From positions 5,245-69,244 of the forward strand of contig JALHQH010000031.1 of the NCBI GenBank assembly GCA_022842065.1: a DNA stretch of 64,000 bases, in the 5' to 3' direction. A program made the position numbers and the translations under genes. Origin of the DNA: Caldilineaceae bacterium (lineage in GTDB: Bacteria; Chloroflexota; Anaerolineae; Caldilineales; Caldilineaceae). The notes beneath the pieces are model-generated. The model did no database searches and was not told the DNA's origin. It worked only from the letters and a program-made list of their open reading frames with translations. Positions 35,609 through 45,659 of this stretch are shown here, one piece after another (positions within the stretch are counted from its first letter, which is position 1; each line of letters opens with the position of its first letter).

Positions 35609-36910
35609 ATGAGTTTGGTAACCAAAGAACGGGCTGTTGACCTGTTGCAAGGATTAGTGGCAATCCCTTCACTATCACGAAATGAGCAGGCGGCCAGCCA
35701 ATGGTTGGTGGCGCAGATGACTGCGTTAGGCTATACGCGTGCCTATGTCGATGACGCTGGGAATGCGGTGGGTGAACTTGGCCAGCCCGATGCTGCGCAG
35801 ACGGTGGTCCTGCTCGGCCATATTGACACCGTACCCGGCAACATCCCCGTGCGGATTGAAGGCACCGGTGACGAAGCCTTGCTCTATGGCCGCGGCACGG
35901 TTGACGCCAAAGGTCCACTGGCAACCTTTGTGATGGCTGCTGCAAAAGTGGGCGCAGCTTGGGCTGAAAAGAACGATTTGCGCGTAGTCGTTGTGGGCGC
36001 GGTGGAGGAAGAAGCTGCCACCAGCAAAGGGGCACGGGCCATTCGTGACCGTTTTAATGGGCAACAGGAGGGAGTGCCGGTTGCCTGTGTGATCGGTGAG
36101 CCAAGCAGTTGGCAACGGGTAACGCTGGGTTACAAGGGGCGTATTCTGGTCGAGTTAGAAGCTAGCCAACCAATGGCACACACCGCTGGCCCAGATGCTG
36201 GCGTGGCCACCGTCGCTGTTGATCTGTGGAACTGGATCAGCGCCTATGCCGAGCGTTTTAACGAAGGCCGCGAGAAGACCTTCGACCAACTGTTACCCAG
36301 TTTGCGCGTAGTCAAAACGTCGGTTGATGATGGCATGCAAGAGCGCGTGACCGCCCAGATCGGCATTCGCCTGCCCTTGGATTTTGACGCCGACGCTTTT
36401 ACCCAGCAAGTAATCGCTTGGGGAACCGAACGCGTTGGTGCCGAATCACGAATCACGCATCACGCATCACCAATGACCGATCTGCAACTTAATGGTCCCT
36501 TGACAACACTCAAGCTCTATTTCCATGCCCATGAGCCGGCCTGGCGCAGTGACCGTAACAATCTACTCGTACGTGCCTTTCTGGCGGCCATCCGCGAAGT
36601 GGCACCCACCAGCCGGCCTAGTTTTGTGGTCAAGAGCGGCACCAGTGACATGAATGTAGTCGGGCCGGCATGGCATTGCCCGATCCTCGCCTATGGGCCG
36701 GGGGACAGCAGCTTGGATCATACCCCCAACGAGCATGTTAATCTGCACGAATATTGGCAAGCTGTCCTTGTTCTAACCCAAGCACTGCATAATTTACCAG
36801 CGTTGGTAACTACCAAGCCACCCTACCCTAACCCTCCCCAGCTTGGGGAGGGAACAGTTGGCCCCGAGACCGTTCCTCCCCTTACCAGGGGGAGGTTAGG
36901 AGGGGGTTAG
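35609..36910 (+). CDS. lysK: [LysW]-lysine/ornithine hydrolase (M20 peptidase), with repeat-derived tail
   Basis: An M20 metallopeptidase that releases lysine or ornithine from the carrier protein. Zinc and catalytic residues are seen in [32 protein letters not shown] and [24 protein letters not shown] and [10 protein letters not shown] follow. The last about 34 residues ([15 protein letters not shown] and onward) are encoded by a copy of the GGGGAGGG repeat at 36818-36908 and are not part of the family. A short ESRITHHAS stretch at about residue 286 is encoded by ATCACGC heptamers. The enzyme core looks intact. Confidence 0.88.
   Translation: MSLVTKERAVDLLQGLVAIPSLSRNEQAASQWLVAQMTALGYTRAYVDDAGNAVGELGQPDAAQTVVLLGHIDTVPGNIPVRIEGTGDEALLYGRGTVDAKGPLATFVMAAAKVGAAWAEKNDLRVVVVGAVEEEAATSKGARAIRDRFNGQQEGVPVACVIGEPSSWQRVTLGYKGRILVELEASQPMAHTAGPDAGVATVAVDLWNWISAYAERFNEGREKTFDQLLPSLRVVKTSVDDGMQERVTAQIGIRLPLDFDADAFTQQVIAWGTERVGAESRITHHASPMTDLQLNGPLTTLKLYFHAHEPAWRSDRNNLLVRAFLAAIREVAPTSRPSFVVKSGTSDMNVVGPAWHCPILAYGPGDSSLDHTPNEHVNLHEYWQAVLVLTQALHNLPALVTTKPPYPNPPQLGEGTVGPETVPPLTRGRLGGG
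36818..36908. repeat. GGGGAGGGTTAGGG-family repeat, inverted copy inside the lysK 3' end
   Basis: This is the reverse-orientation homologue of 24810-24880. It reads through in frame and supplies the lysK C-terminus and stop codon. The following gap, 36911-37290, holds no recognisable gene; only promoter-like A+T-rich stretches (TTGTTATAAAT near 36923) are seen. Confidence 0.8.
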
Positions 36911-37290
36911 TAGTTACCTGTATTGTTATAAATAGTGATTTCGTATAATCATTCTTGGTGGTAGATCGCTCACCTGAGATAAATCGTATAGTCATCGTTT
37001 TGCAAGTTTGAAATGCGAAAACTGACTCTTGCGCATTGAAAAATGCCATGTTATAATCGCCAGCAATAGACCAATCCGCGCCGAGCCACGCACGGCATTG
37101 ATCAGCAACCGTCGCTCTTTTGTCAGCTCTTTATATTTTACTGGTGCCGAGTGGATCAAGCCTCCCATATCGGTGCCTAAACGTACTCTATACTCTTCTG
37201 GCAGCATAGCCCTTCACGCTGCAACCATTTTGCCTCAATCATCTTGGTTAGCAGATCTGAACGGCACCACGATCAAAGGAGAATGCATTC

Positions 37291-39237
37291 ATGTCAGCGC
37301 TAACGAAGGAAACACTTCGTTTGCTGTGGACGGGGCGAGCAGCGCAGTGGTTAAGCGCACGTTCCCCACGCACACGCCGAACAAAGGGTCTTGCAATTGT
37401 TCTGCTGCTTATCACCGGTGTGATGGCTTTTGCTGTTTGGCCGCGCACCACGGTCGCCTCCGATGTCAATGTCTTGCACAATGGTGGCTTTGAAAATGGT
37501 TTTGGCACACAACCGGGCTGTGGCGCGGTGGGCACTGGTTGGAGCTGTTTTACCAATGGTGGCGCGGCCAACTATGGTTTCTATGACGACCAATGGGGGC
37601 CGGTGATTGCCGATGGTGGCCATAGTCAGCTCATCGAGATCAACACCAAAGGCATTGCGGCGCCAGATCATGACCGCTATGCCGGCTTCTATCAGACCGT
37701 CAAGGTGATTGACTGGGCTGAGTATAATCTGAGTCTGAAAGGGATGATTCGCACCACGCTGATGGATGGCGATCCCTGGCGTTATCGTGTACAGGTGGGG
37801 TGGACCAATGGCAACTATGCCGATTGGAGTCGCGTTTCTAATTGGGTGGATCTCGGTTGGGACACCTACTATGAGCGTGAGTCCCCCGGCGGCTTTAGCA
37901 GCTATGCCACCAAGATTATGGCTGAGGATGATTACCTCACGATTTATGTGCGGGTCTGGAAGAAGTGGGGCGTGCCTGGTGAAGAGATCGATGTCAACTT
38001 CGACACGATCGCGTTAACCGGCCCGGCCCCTTATCGACATGATGGCGGTCATAAGCCTGGTTGGGGTAAGGGCGGTCCTGTTGGTCCAGCCCCGGATCAG
38101 CCGGCAGTGCAACCCGTTCCTGGTCAACCAACCGCCGTTCAGCCTGCACCCGCTGTTCCAAGCGGGGGCGCTTGCACCAGCAAGGAATTGATCTATAATG
38201 GCGGCTTCGAGCAAGGCTTCAACCCAACGGCCATCGGCCATGTGGGTAAGAGTTGGGGCAACTTTACCAATGGCGGTGCGGCCAACTATGGCTTCTATGA
38301 TGACCAATGGGCTCCTGTGATCGCTGAGGGTGGCCATGCCCAACTGATTGAGATCAACAGCAAGGGCGTCTACCCGGCTGATAACGACCGCTATGCCGGT
38401 ATCTATCAACGGGTTGGCTGGCTAAAGGCAGGGCAGAGTTATGAGTTGACGATCAAGGGCATTCTGCGCGGGGCCGGCAATGAAGATGATCCCTACCGTT
38501 TTGAGGCGCAATGGGGTTACAATAATGGCAACGACACCGACTGGAATCACGTCACCAACTGGACCACGGTTGACTTTGGCGAAATCCAGAGTCGGACCGA
38601 ACCAAGTGGTGTACGCAGCTACACTGTGCGCTTCACTGCACCCTCTTCGGACCTTGTGCTCTTTATCCGCGGTTGGAAGAAGTGGGGCATCACCGAAGTG
38701 GAAATGGATCTGAACCTGGATGCGATTAGCCTGCGGGGCTGCGCGGAGGGTGGTTCGCCTCACCAACCACCGCCACCGGCTGGGCATGACTGTGTCTATA
38801 AGGTTAAGCCAGGTGACGTGCTGAGTGTGATTGCGCAGCGCTATAACATCAGTGTCCACGATCTGATGTATGCGAATAACATCGGCAACCCGAATCTGAT
38901 CTACGTGGGTCAAGTACTGAAGTTGCCTGGCTGCGCGGCGCAACCGGCACCGGCCCCAGCACCAGCCCCCGCATGGTCAGAGCCAGCGACCAAACCCGCG
39001 CCAGGGCCGGATGCAGATAAGCCGGCGACTGAGCCAGCTCCTGGGCCAGATGCCGATCAGCCAGCCACTGAGCCCGTCCCTGGGGCCGGTACCCAGCGCA
39101 TTCACACCGTCAGTCCCGGCCAGACCCTTAGCTATATCAGTGGGCTCTACGGCGTCGACATGAACACGCTGGCGCAGGTGAACAACATTGCCAATGTGAA
39201 CCATATCTACGTGGGGCAGCAGTTGGTGATTCCGTAG
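37291..39237 (+). CDS. Secreted protein: duplicated jelly-roll domain plus two LysM
   Basis: The 648-aa protein has an N-terminal membrane/signal segment (about 30-56). Two copies of a domain of about 190 residues follow (about 60-250 and 295-490). Both start NGGFE-x-GF and share [13 protein letters not shown] and an HxQLIEIN-x-KG core, like carbohydrate-binding modules of the CBM4/9/16/22 fold. Two LysM domains follow ([18 protein letters not shown] and [19 protein letters not shown]), separated by a P/A/D-rich repeat linker. It is probably a wall-bound, glycan-binding surface protein. AAAGGAG precedes the ATG. Confidence 0.85.
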   Translation: MSALTKETLRLLWTGRAAQWLSARSPRTRRTKGLAIVLLLITGVMAFAVWPRTTVASDVNVLHNGGFENGFGTQPGCGAVGTGWSCFTNGGAANYGFYDDQWGPVIADGGHSQLIEINTKGIAAPDHDRYAGFYQTVKVIDWAEYNLSLKGMIRTTLMDGDPWRYRVQVGWTNGNYADWSRVSNWVDLGWDTYYERESPGGFSSYATKIMAEDDYLTIYVRVWKKWGVPGEEIDVNFDTIALTGPAPYRHDGGHKPGWGKGGPVGPAPDQPAVQPVPGQPTAVQPAPAVPSGGACTSKELIYNGGFEQGFNPTAIGHVGKSWGNFTNGGAANYGFYDDQWAPVIAEGGHAQLIEINSKGVYPADNDRYAGIYQRVGWLKAGQSYELTIKGILRGAGNEDDPYRFEAQWGYNNGNDTDWNHVTNWTTVDFGEIQSRTEPSGVRSYTVRFTAPSSDLVLFIRGWKKWGITEVEMDLNLDAISLRGCAEGGSPHQPPPPAGHDCVYKVKPGDVLSVIAQRYNISVHDLMYANNIGNPNLIYVGQVLKLPGCAAQPAPAPAPAPAWSEPATKPAPGPDADKPATEPAPGPDADQPATEPVPGAGTQRIHTVSPGQTLSYISGLYGVDMNTLAQVNNIANVNHIYVGQQLVIP

Positions 39238-39286
39238 CGATTGCTGATGGCATCGTCGCCATGCGCGAACTGTAAAATCCTGATTA

Positions 39287-39324
39287 AAAACAAAACCCGT
39301 TCCCATGGGAACGGGTTTTGTTTT
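39287..39324. terminator. 38-bp perfect palindromic terminator
   Basis: AAAACAAAACCCGTTCCCA and its exact complement, flanked by A- and T-rich ends: a bidirectional terminator for the LysM gene and the convergent amidohydrolase. Confidence 0.88.
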
Positions 39325-39377
39325 GCCCTCCGCTTGTCTCGAACTGCTCGTTAGGGATCGTCAGCGCCCTGAACCAT

Positions 39378-39443
39378 AGGTGACTGTCACTGGCCGAAAA
39401 TAGTCTGTTCAACGACGATTTGTGTGGCCAGTGACAGTCACCT
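39378..39443. repeat. Inverted repeat, 18-bp arms
   Basis: AGGTGACTGTCACTGGCC and its exact complement, 30 bp apart, next to the amidohydrolase stop codon. Confidence 0.85.
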
Positions 39444-39448
39444 TGTGA

Positions 39449-40840
39449 TTATCCCAACCCCGCCCGCGCTAATAAACCCCGCGCTGCCCGGTTATGGCGC
39501 TCCACCAAGGGTATCAATTCCATCGTGGTTAAATGCCCTTCCTGCACCAGGATCTTGCCGTTGACAATCGCCAGATCCACCGTTTGTGGCGCGCAGAAGA
39601 TGATCGCCGCCACGGGATCGTGGACTGCGCCGCCTGCATAGCCAATCGCGTTGAGATCAAAGGCGATCAGGTCGGCGGCCATGCCGGGGGCCAGCGCGCC
39701 AATGTCATCACGGCCCAGCACGGCGGCCCCGCCCAGGGTGGCAACTTCCAGGGCTTCGCGTGCTGTGAGGGCCCGTGGATTGCCGAGCACCCGTTGCAAC
39801 AGCAGGGCTTGGCGCGCTTCCGCCGCCATGTGGCTGCTGTCGTTGCTGGCACTGCCATCAACGCCCAGCCCAACCGGCACGCCGACATCCAACATGTGGC
39901 GTAGGGGGGCGATGCCACTGGCTAAGCGCATATTGCTACTGGGACAATGGGCAATACCGGTGCGGCTGCGCGCAAAATCCTCGACTTCCGCCTCATCAAG
40001 ATGGACACAGTGGGCATGCCAGACATCATCACCGGTCCAGCCCAGCGCTTCGGCGTAGGCCCCTGGGCGCTGCCCAAAACGCGCCAGGCAGAATGCTTCC
40101 TCATCTTTTGTCTCTGCCAAGTGCGTGTGCAGATGGACATTCATCGCGGCCCCAAAGCTGCGCGCGAGCAGGGCACTTTCGCGCATCAGGTCAGGGGAGA
40201 CGCTAAAGGGGCTACAGGGGGCGAGCACCACGCGCTGCATGGCAAAGCGACCCTGATCATGGAAAGTTTCCACGACGCGCCGCGAATCAAGTAAGATCGC
40301 CGCTTCACTTTCGGTGACACGGTCGGGGGGTAGACCACCCTGGCTTTCGCCCAGGCTCATGCTGCCACGGGCACCATGGAAGCGCACGCCCACCGTCGCC
40401 GCGGCGGCAAATTGATCATCCAGCCGGGAGCCATTCGGCCAGAGATAGTGGTGATCGCTACTCGTCGTGCAGCCACTGAGCAATAGTTCGGTGAGCGCTA
40501 ACTGCGTACTCACTTCAACATCTGCCGGTGTTAACTCGGCCCAGATCGGGTAGAGGGTTTTGAGCCAGTCAAAGAGCACCGCATCCTGCGCCGCCGGAAT
40601 GACCCGGGTGAGGGTCTGATAGAAGTGGTGGTGGGTGTTGATCATGCCGGGCATCACGAGTTTACCGCGCGCGTTGATCACCTTATCCATCTGCGCCAGC
40701 GCGGCGGCGGGCACTTCGCTGGTGGGGCCAACCCAAGTGATCTGCTGATCTTCGATCAAGAGGGCCCCGTCACGCAATTCACGGCGGCTGGCATCCATGG
40801 TCACCAGCATCTCTGCGTGTTGAATTAATAATGTTGTCAT
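39449..40840 (-). CDS. Amidohydrolase, 8-oxoguanine deaminase / TrzN-AtzB-like
   Basis: A 463-aa metal-dependent deaminase of the amidohydrolase superfamily. Motifs: PGMINTHHHFYQTL (HxH), HLHTHLAETKDE (His and Glu), HAHCVHLDEAE (His), GLGVDGSASND (Asp). HLHTHLAE, HCPSSNMRLASG and the C-terminal layout match 8-oxoguanine deaminase and hydroxyatrazine ethylaminohydrolase relatives. The substrate is probably a purine or pyrimidine derivative. A longer frame to 40906 exists, but AAGGAG lies 5 nt before ATG 40840. Confidence 0.85.
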   Translation of the reverse strand: MTTLLIQHAEMLVTMDASRRELRDGALLIEDQQITWVGPTSEVPAAALAQMDKVINARGKLVMPGMINTHHHFYQTLTRVIPAAQDAVLFDWLKTLYPIWAELTPADVEVSTQLALTELLLSGCTTSSDHHYLWPNGSRLDDQFAAAATVGVRFHGARGSMSLGESQGGLPPDRVTESEAAILLDSRRVVETFHDQGRFAMQRVVLAPCSPFSVSPDLMRESALLARSFGAAMNVHLHTHLAETKDEEAFCLARFGQRPGAYAEALGWTGDDVWHAHCVHLDEAEVEDFARSRTGIAHCPSSNMRLASGIAPLRHMLDVGVPVGLGVDGSASNDSSHMAAEARQALLLQRVLGNPRALTAREALEVATLGGAAVLGRDDIGALAPGMAADLIAFDLNAIGYAGGAVHDPVAAIIFCAPQTVDLAIVNGKILVQEGHLTTMELIPLVERHNRAARGLLARAGLG

Positions 40841-40983
40841 AAAACTCCTTGGATATAAGATTTTAGCTACAAGCAGCGCTGCACTTCGTGTCCAACGATA
40901 ACGCACACAATATCACCACTTTTATGTTGGCTATGTTTGTTGCCATTGATGGCAACAAACATAGTTGACGCAACTCCTAAACT

Positions 40984-41039
40984 TTAATGGTCTGTCTGTG
41001 GTGTTAATAAATGTTAATAGAATCCCGTTGGCGTTAACA
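40984..41039 (+). promoter_or_regulatory. Pho-box-like TTAA(T/C)A repeats before the response regulator
   Basis: TTAATG (40984), TTAATA (41004), TTAATA (41014) and TTAACA (41034) all sit on a 10-bp register. The same word type at 10-11 bp spacing precedes the sensor kinase and pstS genes. It suggests autoregulation by the response regulator. Confidence 0.5.
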
Positions 41040-41198
41040 AAGGCAATGCAATGACCCGCGTAATGCGCGTAATGCCTGCGTACCGATTTTGCAACCACCT
41101 TGGCAAAGTCTATACTCAATGGCGTCTGCCGTCTATTTTGCAGGCCTGCCTGTATGATTTGCAGGGCAGGAAACTGTTGGAGCATGAGGTAAGATCAG

Positions 41199-41246
41199 AT
41201 GAATATGGGTCAGCAACGCGAGCAGCAGAAACAGGTGCGGTTATGA
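41199..41246 (+). CDS. Candidate 15-aa leader peptide overlapping the response regulator
   Basis: The frame ATGAATATG...TTATGA encodes a Gln-rich 15-mer ([15 protein letters not shown]). It has GAGGT 8 nt upstream, and its stop codon overlaps the regulator start (ATGA). It could couple translation of the regulator. There is no family evidence; it may be chance. Confidence 0.35.
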   Translation: MNMGQQREQQKQVRL

Positions 41247-41977
41247 GTGCAATGGCAAGTCCCAAAGTCTTAGTCGTAGAAGATGAACCGGCGCTCTTAG
41301 ATACGCTCGAATATAATCTCGCCAAGCAGGGCTATGCCGTTAGCCTGGCCAAAGATGGCCTCACCGCCCTAACGTTGGCGCGCCAGATCAAGCCGGATCT
41401 GATTCTGCTGGATGTCATGTTGCCGGGCATGGATGGCTTTGAAGTCTGTCGCATCCTCCGCCAAGAGATGAGCGTGCCGATTCTGATCCTCACCGCCAAA
41501 GCGGAGGAAGTGGACAAGGTGGTTGGGCTGGAAGTGGGGGCCGATGATTATCTGAGCAAGCCGTTCAGCATGCGCGAATTGATGGCGCGCGTCAAAGCGA
41601 TGTTACGCCGCGTGCGCTTGGTCCGTGAAGAGATGACGACAGCACAAGCCGAGCAGATGCAGAGCGAATTCCCCATCGAACGGCTGCTCTTTGGTGAATT
41701 GGTGATCGACCTCAGCCGCCGCGAAGTGACTTTTCAAGGCGAGACCTTTCACTTGAAGCCAAAGGAATTTGACCTACTGGTCTTTATGGCGCGTAACCGG
41801 GGCATCGTCCTCAGCCGCGATCTGATCCTGGAGCGGGTCTGGGGTTGGGACTATGATGGGGGCAGCCGCACGGTGGATGTCCATGTGCGCTGGCTGCGTG
41901 AGAAGGTGGAAAAAGATCCGGCCAATCCATTGCGTTTGGTGACGGTGCGTGGGATTGGCTATCGCTTTGATGGGTAG
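41243..41977 (+). CDS. phoB: OmpR/PhoB-family response regulator
   Basis: A two-component regulator of about 244 aa: receiver domain with acidic pocket (VVEDEPAL), phospho-acceptor Asp57 ([10 protein letters not shown]) and Lys in YLSKPFS. A winged-helix DNA-binding domain follows ([37 protein letters not shown]). The neighbouring sensor kinase and pst operon support a PhoB/PhoP role in phosphate starvation. An open frame continues upstream to 41051, but residues before ATG 41243 are unlike a receiver domain. Confidence 0.9.
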   Translation: MSAMASPKVLVVEDEPALLDTLEYNLAKQGYAVSLAKDGLTALTLARQIKPDLILLDVMLPGMDGFEVCRILRQEMSVPILILTAKAEEVDKVVGLEVGADDYLSKPFSMRELMARVKAMLRRVRLVREEMTTAQAEQMQSEFPIERLLFGELVIDLSRREVTFQGETFHLKPKEFDLLVFMARNRGIVLSRDLILERVWGWDYDGGSRTVDVHVRWLREKVEKDPANPLRLVTVRGIGYRFDG

Positions 41978-42054
41978 CCATAATCGACACCTTCTCTTCG
42001 TCCAAACCTAACCTTTACCTAACGGCCGGCTCCCTAAGGGTGACGGCTGTCGTT

Positions 42055-42082
42055 TTAATTAAACATTAACAAACTGTTAAAC
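42055..42082 (+). promoter_or_regulatory. Pho-box-like repeats before the sensor kinase
   Basis: TTAATT (42055), TTAACA (42066) and TTAAAC (42077) are spaced exactly 11 bp, about 140 bp before the kinase ATG. Confidence 0.55.
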
Positions 42083-42222
42083 AAATTCATTATGCAACCT
42101 TAACGCATCGGGCATAACCTTTGCGTTTACTGCCTTGATTGCTGCACTAAGTTACGCAAAGCAGTTGTTACCTGTTGTGTCTCTTGCTCGCGTTGACGGA
42201 TTGGTCAGACCGGAGGATTGAA

Positions 42223-44100
42223 ATGGCCCAGAATTTCGGTGTTACTTGGCCAAAGCGTGCCGATTGGCAACAGCTAGGGGCTAAAGTACGCCATGTGCTG
42301 GCCGTGCCGCAGCTACATTGGCGTACTGCCTTCACCGCTGCGCTGATCATTTTAGTGTTGATGGTCGGCTTGGCCTTCTTTCAAGCCTTCCGGGTCCAAC
42401 AATGGTATTTGGCGCGTACCGCCACGGAATGGCAGGTGCAGACGGCGCGGCTGGCCAGGCAATCGTCTTTACTGGCGCCCTGGGCTGAACATCTGCGCGT
42501 GGCGACACCGGCGACACAAGTACACTTAACCCTGCTGTTACAAGAGTGGGCCGCGCTCTTTAATGCCGAACTGACACTGGTTGACCCCCGTGGTGTGGTG
42601 CAAACAACCACCCTTGCTGAGTCACCAACGCGCGCACTGCTGCATTTGCCGGAGATTGCCCAGGCATTGGCTGGTAATCTCCAGACACAGGTCCGTGATG
42701 AGGAAAGCTCCGGGCGGGAGTTTTTGTGGATCGCAACCCCCTTAACCAATGCCGGCGTAGTCACGGGCGCGCTCCAACTGCGGGTGCCGCTACGTGAGCA
42801 GGTGCAGATCGGGGCCTTGGGGCGTGGTCTTTTGCTGCCACCGGTGCTGCTGGTTGCCCTGGCCATCATTGCCATGATGATCGTGCAAGCAGAACAAGCT
42901 GCCTATACCTTACGCCGCTTAGCCACGGTGGCCGAACGGATTGCCGCCGGCGATCTGGGCGCCCGTACGCTTTCCCTCAGTGGTGGTGAAGTTGGTCAAT
43001 TTGTGCGCGCCTTTAACCGCATGGCGGATAAGTTGCAAAAACAGATGGCCAAACGCGCCCGTGAGAAGGATCGGCTCAACACGGTGCTGCAGGTGATGAC
43101 TGATGGCGTCCTGATCCTCAACCGCCATGGTAGTGTACGCCTGCTCAACCCTGCTGCTGCCCAAATCTTGAAGACGACGCCGGAACGTGCGCTCAAACGT
43201 TCCTTTGTGCAGGCGGTGCGCGACCACCGCTTTGTTGAGGTCTTCCAACGTTGTCAACAGACCGGCCAAGGGGAGAGCGCGATTTTGGAGCTGGACGGCG
43301 AGCGCTTTATGCGCATGATTGTCACCCCACTTTTGAAGGGTAACAATCGCGGGCACTTGGTCGTTGTACAGGATCTGACGCGCTTGCATCAATTACAAAC
43401 CATGCGCCGGGATTTTGTTAGCAACATCTCCCACGAATTGCGGACCCCGCTGGCTTCGTTGCGCGCCCTGGTTGACACGCTCAATGACGGTGCCCTGGAT
43501 GATCCGGTGGCAGCGCAGCGCTTCCTCAAACATATGGAGGTCGAAGTCGATGCCCTGACCCAAATGGTGCAGGAATTGCTGGATCTATCACGCATCGAGT
43601 CTGGTAACGCTGTGTTACAACTGGCGGCCGTGCCGGCCGCGGCGGTCATTACCCACGGCGCTGAACGACTACGCACCCAGGCCGAACGGGCTGAAATTGA
43701 CTTGCAGATCAACGTTGATGCAGCGTTCCCTGATCTGCGGGTGGATGTGGGGCGCGTTGAACAGGTGCTCACGAATCTGATTCATAATGCAATCAAATTT
43801 ACCCCACCTGGCGGTACTATCACTATTTCGGCCCTTGTGCGCGAGGGTGACAGCATTGTCATCAAAGTCGCTGACACTGGGGTCGGCATTGCGTATGAGG
43901 ATCAGCCACGCATCTTTGAGCGCTTCTTCAAGGCTGATCGCGCCCGTTCGGGGGGCGGCACCGGTTTGGGCTTGGCGATTGCCAAACATATTGTCCAAGC
44001 ACATGGTGGTCGCATCTGGGTCGATAGCAAACCCAACAAAGGCAGCACCTTCTACTTTACGCTACCCATTGCGAATAACACATTAACAGTTGACAATTAA
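42223..44100 (+). CDS. phoR: PhoR-type membrane sensor histidine kinase
   Basis: A 625-aa kinase. Membrane helices lie at about 40-62 and 215-240 (LLLPPVLLVALAIIAMMIV), flanking an extracellular sensor region. HAMP follows (LATVAERIAAGDLGAR), then a PAS domain (DGVLILNRHGSVRLLNPAA). HisKA has SNISHELRTPLASLR, and the HATPase has NLIHNAIKF, DTGVGI and GGTGLGLAIAK. GGAGG lies 7 nt before ATG 42223; an upstream ATG 42175 lacks one. The pst genes follow, so phosphate sensing is likely. The last residues (NTLTVDN) are encoded by an intergenic-type repeat. Confidence 0.9.
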   Translation: MAQNFGVTWPKRADWQQLGAKVRHVLAVPQLHWRTAFTAALIILVLMVGLAFFQAFRVQQWYLARTATEWQVQTARLARQSSLLAPWAEHLRVATPATQVHLTLLLQEWAALFNAELTLVDPRGVVQTTTLAESPTRALLHLPEIAQALAGNLQTQVRDEESSGREFLWIATPLTNAGVVTGALQLRVPLREQVQIGALGRGLLLPPVLLVALAIIAMMIVQAEQAAYTLRRLATVAERIAAGDLGARTLSLSGGEVGQFVRAFNRMADKLQKQMAKRAREKDRLNTVLQVMTDGVLILNRHGSVRLLNPAAAQILKTTPERALKRSFVQAVRDHRFVEVFQRCQQTGQGESAILELDGERFMRMIVTPLLKGNNRGHLVVVQDLTRLHQLQTMRRDFVSNISHELRTPLASLRALVDTLNDGALDDPVAAQRFLKHMEVEVDALTQMVQELLDLSRIESGNAVLQLAAVPAAAVITHGAERLRTQAERAEIDLQINVDAAFPDLRVDVGRVEQVLTNLIHNAIKFTPPGGTITISALVREGDSIVIKVADTGVGIAYEDQPRIFERFFKADRARSGGGTGLGLAIAKHIVQAHGGRIWVDSKPNKGSTFYFTLPIANNTLTVDN

Positions 44101-44118
44101 CAACTGTCAATTGTTAAC
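44083..44118. repeat. AACAATTGACAATT-type imperfect inverted repeat
   Basis: TTAACA (44083) and TGTTAA (44112) enclose TTGACA/TGTCAA. It is related to the palindrome at 23668-23711 and overlaps the kinase stop codon. Confidence 0.65.
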
Positions 44119-44192
44119 GCGTCACGCCACTGCGCGCTGATTTAGCGCGTCCTCACTCTTTGCCCGCTCCAATTACTAGGCAAAATCCCAGA

Positions 44193-44230
44193 TTAACAAC
44201 CCTTTACACAAGATTAACAATCTGTTAATA
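44193..44230 (+). promoter_or_regulatory. Pho box before pstS
   Basis: TTAACA (44193), TTTACA (44203), TTAACA (44214) and TTAATA (44225) form four direct repeats at 10-11 bp spacing, as in PhoP/PhoB boxes. A -10-like TATAGT follows at 44261-44266. Confidence 0.7.
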
Positions 44231-44383
44231 CTAGCGTATGCCCTGTTAACCAAGCGCCCTTATAGTAAAGCCGTCAGATTTTTGAGAAATCTGGCGGTTA
44301 CAGTCGTAGTCTGCGGTATCAGCTAGTATAAAACGGCTGATGCCGTTAAATGAAAACCAGAAAACTTAAGGGAGAATACTCAA

Positions 44384-45490
44384 ATGCGTCGATTAACAAT
44401 GGTCTTGTTGCCGATGGTGTTGCTGGCACTGTTGCTGGCCGCCTGCCCAGCTGCTACGCCAGCCGAACCGGCTGCCGCCCCCACGGAAGCCCCTGCTGCC
44501 GAAGCCCCTGCTGCCAGCGAAGCGATGACCGATACGGAAACGATGACAGACACCGCTGCGATGACAGACACTGGTGCCATGACTGACACCGCCCCAATGG
44601 CCGACGTCACGTTGCCGGAAGTGAATCCGCTCGAAGTGACCGGCGATATCATTACGGCTGGTTCCTCCACCGTATTCCCGTTGACCGAGGCGATGGCCAA
44701 TCGCTTCATTGACGAAGGTTACGCCGGCAATATCACGATTGACAGCGTCGGCACCGGTGCCGGCTTTGAGCGCTTCTGTGTCTCCGGCGAGACGGATATC
44801 TCCAACGCCAGCCGCGCTATCGAAGAAGATGAAGTTGCCAGTTGCGCCGCCATCGGTCGCGAACCAATCGAATTCCGCGTCGGTACGGATGCCCTGGCCG
44901 TGGTGGTCAATCCTGAGAATACCTGGGTCACTGATCTGACCGTGGAACAAGTCGCCCAACTCTTCTCGACTGATGTCGTCAACTGGTCGGATGTTGATCC
45001 GAGCTGGCCGGCGGAACCGGTGTTGCGCTTTAGCCCCGGCACCGACAGCGGCACCTTTGATTACTTTGTCGAAGCCGTGATGGAAGAGACCTTTGGTGAC
45101 GAAGGCGCGGCCAAGCTGTTGGATGCTGGTAACCTGCAACTGAGTGAAGATGACAATGTGTTGTCACAGGGTGTTGCCGGTGAAAAGAATGGCATTGGCT
45201 ACTTTGGTTACGCCTTTTACGAAGAAAATGCCGGTAACCTCAAGTTGGCGACGATCAATGGCGTTGAAGGCAATGCTGAAGATGTCGAAAACGGTACCTA
45301 TCCGTTGGCTCGCCCGCTCTTCATCTACTCCGATGCTACGGTAATGACCGAGAAGCCGCAGGTTGCTGCCTTCATCAACTTCTACCTGACCTATGTGAAT
45401 GAAGAGGTCATTGAAGTCGGTTATTTCCCGGCCTCAGCCGAGACCTTGACTGAGGCTAAGAGCCACTGGCTTACCGTAGTGGGCGAATAA
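44384..45490 (+). CDS. pstS: Phosphate-binding lipoprotein PstS
   Basis: The periplasmic/extracellular phosphate receptor for PstCAB. It has a lipoprotein signal with the Cys in LLLAAC (residue 21). A spacer of MTDT repeats and A/P-rich sequence runs to about residue 85. The binding fold carries phosphate-contacting motifs AGSSTVFPL, SNASRAI and GTDSGTFDYF. The second lobe has GIGYFGYAFYEENAG. GGGAGA lies 9 nt before the ATG. It is the first gene of the pstS-C-A-B-phoU operon and has a Pho box upstream and a partial terminator downstream. Confidence 0.95.
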   Translation: MRRLTMVLLPMVLLALLLAACPAATPAEPAAAPTEAPAAEAPAASEAMTDTETMTDTAAMTDTGAMTDTAPMADVTLPEVNPLEVTGDIITAGSSTVFPLTEAMANRFIDEGYAGNITIDSVGTGAGFERFCVSGETDISNASRAIEEDEVASCAAIGREPIEFRVGTDALAVVVNPENTWVTDLTVEQVAQLFSTDVVNWSDVDPSWPAEPVLRFSPGTDSGTFDYFVEAVMEETFGDEGAAKLLDAGNLQLSEDDNVLSQGVAGEKNGIGYFGYAFYEENAGNLKLATINGVEGNAEDVENGTYPLARPLFIYSDATVMTEKPQVAAFINFYLTYVNEEVIEVGYFPASAETLTEAKSHWLTVVGE

Positions 45491-45532
45491 CGACAGACAG
45501 TCATTGTAGTTATACTTGGCTCTGTCACAAAT

Positions 45533-45581
45533 TAACACTTTGTCCAGTGTAAAAAATGTTAGTTTGTGACAACCGCCAGTA
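45533..45581. repeat. Inverted repeat between pstS and pstC
   Basis: 15-bp arms (TGTCACAAATTAACA and TGTTAGTTTGTGACA, one mismatch) around 19 nt. It could stabilise the pstS mRNA 3' end or bind a regulator. Confidence 0.65.
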
Positions 45582-45607
45582 TAGACCTGGCAATGTTGAC
45601 TGATTTA

Positions 45608-45631
45608 GGGAGGGGGCAACCCCTCCCTTTT
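45608..45631 (+). terminator. Intra-operon terminator after pstS
   Basis: GGGAGGGG-GCAA-CCCCTCCC followed by TTTT. It probably lowers transcription of pstCAB relative to the binding protein, as is usual in such operons. Confidence 0.88.
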
Positions 45632-45659
45632 GGCATAATTTTAAGGTATTGTACAGCGT

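Noticed and set aside
37029..37493. A 154-codon plus-strand frame before the LysM/jelly-roll gene
   Set aside because: It overlaps the start of the supported secreted protein in another frame, has no recognisable domain, and its translation is irregular in composition.
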